Shown here: positions 6,363-8,540 of the stretch, piece by piece
Layout: each line of letters begins with the position of its first letter
Position numbering within the stretch: position 1 is the first letter of the stretch
From: an uncultured Oscillospiraceae bacterium
Lineage (GTDB): Bacteria; Bacillota; Clostridia; Oscillospirales; Oscillospiraceae
Reading direction: 5' to 3'
Assembly (NCBI GenBank): GCA_900762005.1
Contig: CAAFEV010000090.1
Span: forward strand, 1 to 8,540
DNA: 8,540 bases
Notes under the pieces: model-generated
What the model saw: the letters and a program-made list of their open reading frames with translations, nothing else
What the model was told of the DNA's origin: nothing
Databases searched by the model: none
Made by a program: the position numbers and the translations under genes

Positions 6363-8180
6363 TTACTCCTGTGAATGAAAATAATCATACACCGCCTGCG
6401 CAACCGGCAGCGGAACCACGCTTGCAAGCGTCTGTACCTCAGCGGCGCGGATTGCGGCAAGGGATTTGAATTTTCGCAGCAGCGCAAGACGGCGCGCCTC
6501 CCCGACACCGGGGATTGCATCAAGCGATGAGCCCTTGACGCGCTTGCTACGCAGCTTTCTGTGATAGGTTATGGCAAAGCGGTGGGTTTCCTCCTGAATG
6601 CGTCCGATGAGGGCAAAGACCGCCTGCGTGTTCTGTATGCCAATTTCCGCGCCGTCCGGTGTGACTAAGGCGCGGGTACGGTGGCGGTTATCCTTGACCA
6701 TGCCGAAAATCGGCACGGTGATTTCCATTGCGCTTAATGCCTGCCGCACGGCATCGGCATGGGCCACGCCGCCGTCAATCAGCAGGGCATCGGGCAACTC
6801 GTCAAAGCCCTTATCGCCGTCCAAATAATGACAAAAGCGGCGGCAGAGCACCTGACGCATGGCGGCATAATCATCCTGCTGTTCCATGTTTTCCAGCTTG
6901 AAGTGTTTATAGTCACTTTTTTTCGGTTTTCCGTCCGCAAAAACGGTCATGGAGGCAACCATATCCGTGCCGGAGATGTTGGAGATGTCATACGCCTCCA
7001 GACGGCGCGGCGGCTGCGGCAGACCGAGCATATTCTGCAGAAGCTGCAGGGTGCCGCTGACGCGCTCGGCGGCGGTTGTGGCGCGCTCCGCTTCCTCCCT
7101 CGCGTTCTTTTCGGCAAGGGCAAGCAGCTGCCTGCCGTCGCCGCGCTGTGGGACGAGTAAGCGCACCTTTTTTTGTAAATTCTGCTCCAAAAGCTCGGAG
7201 AACAGCGCACTGTCCTCCATCGGAAACGGCAGTAAAACCCGCTTCGGCGCGGAGCCGCGGGAGAGATAGTACTGCTTGACCAAGGAAGAAAGTGCCTCCT
7301 GCCTGTCCTCGGTGACGGGCAGAAGCGTATAATCCTTGTCCATCAAGCTGCCGCCGACAAAGTGCAGCACGGCAAAGCAGCTTTTTGCCTCGGACTGATA
7401 AAAGCCGACAACGTCGGTATCCGCCTGCGCAAGTGCGGTGACAAGCTGCTTTCCGGCAAGTGCCTCAATCGCCCTTAAACGGTCGCGGCAGAGCGCGGCG
7501 TGCTCGAAAGCAAGCGCGTCGGCACTTTGCTCCATCTCCTCGCGCAGGGCTGTGCACAAATCCTTTTGCTTACCCTGCAGCAGGAGCACGGCTTGCCGCA
7601 CCAGCGCGGCATATTCCTCCCGGGTTTTTTCAGGCAGGCACCAGCCGGCACATTTTTTTAGATGATAATTCAGGCAGGGACGCTCCTTGCCGATATCCCG
7701 CGGAAGCTTCCGGTTGCAGTCATGCAGACGGAACGCGGCGCGCAGGGTGTCAATCACCTGCTGCGTTCTGCCGCGCGCACCATAGGGTCCGAAATACTGC
7801 GCACCGTCGTCACTGACTCTGCCGACCATGGAAAAGGTCGGGTACGGCTCGCGTAAATCCACGCGCAGATAGGGATAGCCCTTGTCGTCCTTTAACAGAA
7901 TATTGTACTTGGGCATATAATGCTTAATCAGAGAGCATTCGAGCACCAGTGCTTCAAATTCCGTGGCGGCGACGATGGTCTCAAAATAATCCACCTGCGC
8001 AACCATGCGGCGCGTTTTCTCCGAATGAGATGCCGTATCCTGAAAATACTGGCTGACCCGGTTTTTCAGTTTTTTCGCCTTGCCGACGTAAATTACCGTA
8101 TTCGCCGCATCGTGCATCAGATACACGCCCGGCTCCAACGGCAGTGAACGTGCGGTTGCCTTGAGCTCTTCTCGCGTCAT
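6363..8180 (-). CDS. uvrC: Excinuclease ABC subunit C
   Basis: Nuclease subunit of UvrABC nucleotide excision repair; cuts the damaged strand 3' and then 5' of the lesion once UvrB is loaded. With the ATG at 8180 it is 605 residues. In order: GIY-YIG nuclease with GVY (18-20), YVG (31-33), Arg41 and Glu76; four cysteines C155, C169, C177 and C181, the last three spaced C-x7-C-x3-C as in the iron-sulfur site reported for E. coli UvrC; a UVR UvrB-binding helix pair (about 199-234); the RNase H-like endonuclease with Asp398 (YDISNISG), Asp469 (IDGG) and His540 (YHRKLR); and C-terminal helix-hairpin-helix DNA binding (from about 553, IPGVG). The frame stays open to a TTG at 8210, but that lies inside a hairpin stem and lacks a ribosome binding site. 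The chosen ATG has a weak G-rich site, GGUGGGGG. It is followed by rsmD after 3 nt. Confidence 0.97.
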   Translation of the reverse strand: MTREELKATARSLPLEPGVYLMHDAANTVIYVGKAKKLKNRVSQYFQDTASHSEKTRRMVAQVDYFETIVAATEFEALVLECSLIKHYMPKYNILLKDDKGYPYLRVDLREPYPTFSMVGRVSDDGAQYFGPYGARGRTQQVIDTLRAAFRLHDCNRKLPRDIGKERPCLNYHLKKCAGWCLPEKTREEYAALVRQAVLLLQGKQKDLCTALREEMEQSADALAFEHAALCRDRLRAIEALAGKQLVTALAQADTDVVGFYQSEAKSCFAVLHFVGGSLMDKDYTLLPVTEDRQEALSSLVKQYYLSRGSAPKRVLLPFPMEDSALFSELLEQNLQKKVRLLVPQRGDGRQLLALAEKNAREEAERATTAAERVSGTLQLLQNMLGLPQPPRRLEAYDISNISGTDMVASMTVFADGKPKKSDYKHFKLENMEQQDDYAAMRQVLCRRFCHYLDGDKGFDELPDALLIDGGVAHADAVRQALSAMEITVPIFGMVKDNRHRTRALVTPDGAEIGIQNTQAVFALIGRIQEETHRFAITYHRKLRSKRVKGSSLDAIPGVGEARRLALLRKFKSLAAIRAAEVQTLASVVPLPVAQAVYDYFHSQE

Positions 8181-8183
8181 TTG

Positions 8184-8191
8184 CCCCCACC
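8184..8191 (-). promoter_or_regulatory. Weak ribosome binding site of uvrC
   Basis: GGUGGGGG (8191-8184) lies three bases before the ATG at 8180. It is a poor match to AGGAGG and closely spaced, but is the only purine-rich stretch available. It supports the ATG over the longer TTG frame at 8210 and suggests low translation, which would suit a repair enzyme. Confidence 0.5.
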
Positions 8192-8193
8192 AT

Positions 8194-8231
8194 AGAAACA
8201 ACTGCCCCAAACGCTTCGGCGCTTGGGACAG
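8194..8231 (-). terminator. Terminator-like hairpin between HPr gene and uvrC
   Basis: On the minus strand CUGUCCCAAGCGC (8231-8219) pairs with GCGUUUGGGGCAG (8214-8202), 13 bp with two G-U pairs, around the loop CGAA. The tail is UUGUUUCU (8201-8194), U-rich but interrupted. It begins 15 bases after the HPr gene stop and ends just before the uvrC ribosome binding site. It is either an imperfect terminator that lets some transcripts into uvrC, or an mRNA-stabilising element protecting the HPr message. No promoter with a good -10 box is visible between it and uvrC. Confidence 0.75.
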
Positions 8232-8246
8232 CCGTCAAGTTCGAGA

Positions 8247-8507
8247 TTAGTAGATATCCTTCACCAGCATTGCGCTTAACGCTTTGATTGCGGCCTCTTC
8301 GTCGACGCCCTCGGCAATCAGGGTAATCTCGGTGCCGGTTGTGATACCCATGGAAAGCACGCCGAGCAGACTTTTTGCGTTAATCTTACGGTCATCCGCC
8401 TCAATCCAGATGCTGGAGCGGAATTCGTTCGCTTTTTGAATGAAATAGGTCGCCTGCTTATTATGAAGCCCGGACTCACATTTCACGACGGATTTTTCTG
8501 TATACAC
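8247..8507 (-). CDS. HPr-family phosphocarrier, atypical active site
   Basis: Small cytosolic protein of the PTS HPr family, which carries phosphate from enzyme I on His15 and in Firmicutes is also phosphorylated on Ser46 by HPr kinase for catabolite control. From the GTG at 8507 it has 86 residues. His is then residue 15 and the serine of NAKSLLGVLSMGI is residue 46, both exactly canonical, and the length is typical. The active-site stretch is GLHNKQA where standard HPr has GLHARPA, so Arg17 is Lys and Pro18 is Gln. Because Arg17 helps phosphoryl transfer, the protein may be a regulatory HPr/Crh-like paralogue rather than the main sugar-transport HPr; unlike Crh it keeps His15. The frame extends to a GTG at 8516, but AAGGAG (8521-8516) overlaps that codon and is ideally placed, eight bases, from the one at 8507. 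No PTS gene is in the window. Confidence 0.9.
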   Translation of the reverse strand: MYTEKSVVKCESGLHNKQATYFIQKANEFRSSIWIEADDRKINAKSLLGVLSMGITTGTEITLIAEGVDEEAAIKALSAMLVKDIY

Positions 8508-8515
8508 GAGTGTCA

Positions 8516-8521
8516 CTCCTT
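8516..8521 (-). promoter_or_regulatory. Ribosome binding site that fixes the HPr start
   Basis: AAGGAG on the minus strand is followed by eight bases and then GTG at 8507-8505. The upstream in-frame GTG at 8516-8514 shares its first base with this site and so cannot use it. The promoter for this gene lies beyond the window edge; bases 8522-8540 show nothing further. Confidence 0.85.
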
Positions 8522-8540
8522 CTTTTCGCTTATCTGCGAG

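Noticed and set aside
8181..8210. Ten-codon N-terminal extension of UvrC from TTG at 8210
   Set aside because: The TTG lies in the 3' arm of the intergenic hairpin, lacks a ribosome binding site, and the extension (GQLFLWWGQ) does not look like the UvrC N terminus. The ATG at 8180 begins the normal family sequence.
8202..8231. The uvrC-HPr hairpin as a plus-strand terminator with a UUCG tetraloop
   Set aside because: The plus-strand fold would have a stable cUUCGg loop, but the sequence after it has no U tract and no plus-strand gene exists to terminate.

Overview
The window is an ordinary, densely packed stretch of a Firmicutes chromosome, probably from the class Clostridia (Oscillospiraceae/Ruminococcaceae-like). 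The basis is a T-box leader in front of valS, a clean sigma-A promoter, strong AGGAGG-type ribosome binding sites, moderately high GC, an HPr protein with a seryl regulatory site, and a PgcA-type phosphoglucomutase. The placement is inferred from gene content and sequence style, not from a database match. All seven genes lie on the minus strand, so transcription runs from the right end of the window to the left. I see no mobile element, CRISPR array, rRNA or tRNA gene, and no undescribed multi-gene system.

In transcription order: an HPr-like phosphocarrier (8507-8247); a 13-bp hairpin with a U-rich tail; uvrC (8180-6363); rsmD (6359-5808); coaD (5811-5305); a coiled-coil protein of unknown function (5308-4808); a perfect 11-bp intrinsic terminator; a phosphoglucomutase of the PgcA type (4742-3036); a consensus promoter and complete valine T-box riboswitch (3015-2745); valS (2726-87); and a terminal hairpin (75-40). 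uvrC, rsmD, coaD and the coiled-coil gene are very tightly linked: a 3-nt gap, then two 4-nt ATGA overlaps. They are almost certainly translated from one message.

The genes cover sugar and PTS-linked regulation (HPr-like), nucleotide excision repair (UvrC), 16S rRNA methylation (RsmD), coenzyme A synthesis (CoaD), glucose-1-phosphate/glucose-6-phosphate interconversion (PGM) and valine charging of tRNA (ValRS). They form a housekeeping cluster, not a single pathway. The best supported regulation is the T-box: a TTGACA-17-TATGAT promoter, Stem I with a GUC (Val) specifier, an antiterminator with a UGGU bulge matching the tRNA ACCA end, and a competing terminator just before the valS ribosome binding site.

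Points for a second look: the HPr-like protein keeps His15 and Ser46 but has HNKQA in place of HARPA. Two terminator-like hairpins sit directly against the ribosome binding sites of uvrC and pgm, with no visible promoter between hairpin and gene. The terminator after valS contains a palindrome resembling a dispersed repeat. Two starts are revised from the longest open frames: GTG at 8507 for HPr and ATG at 8180 for uvrC.
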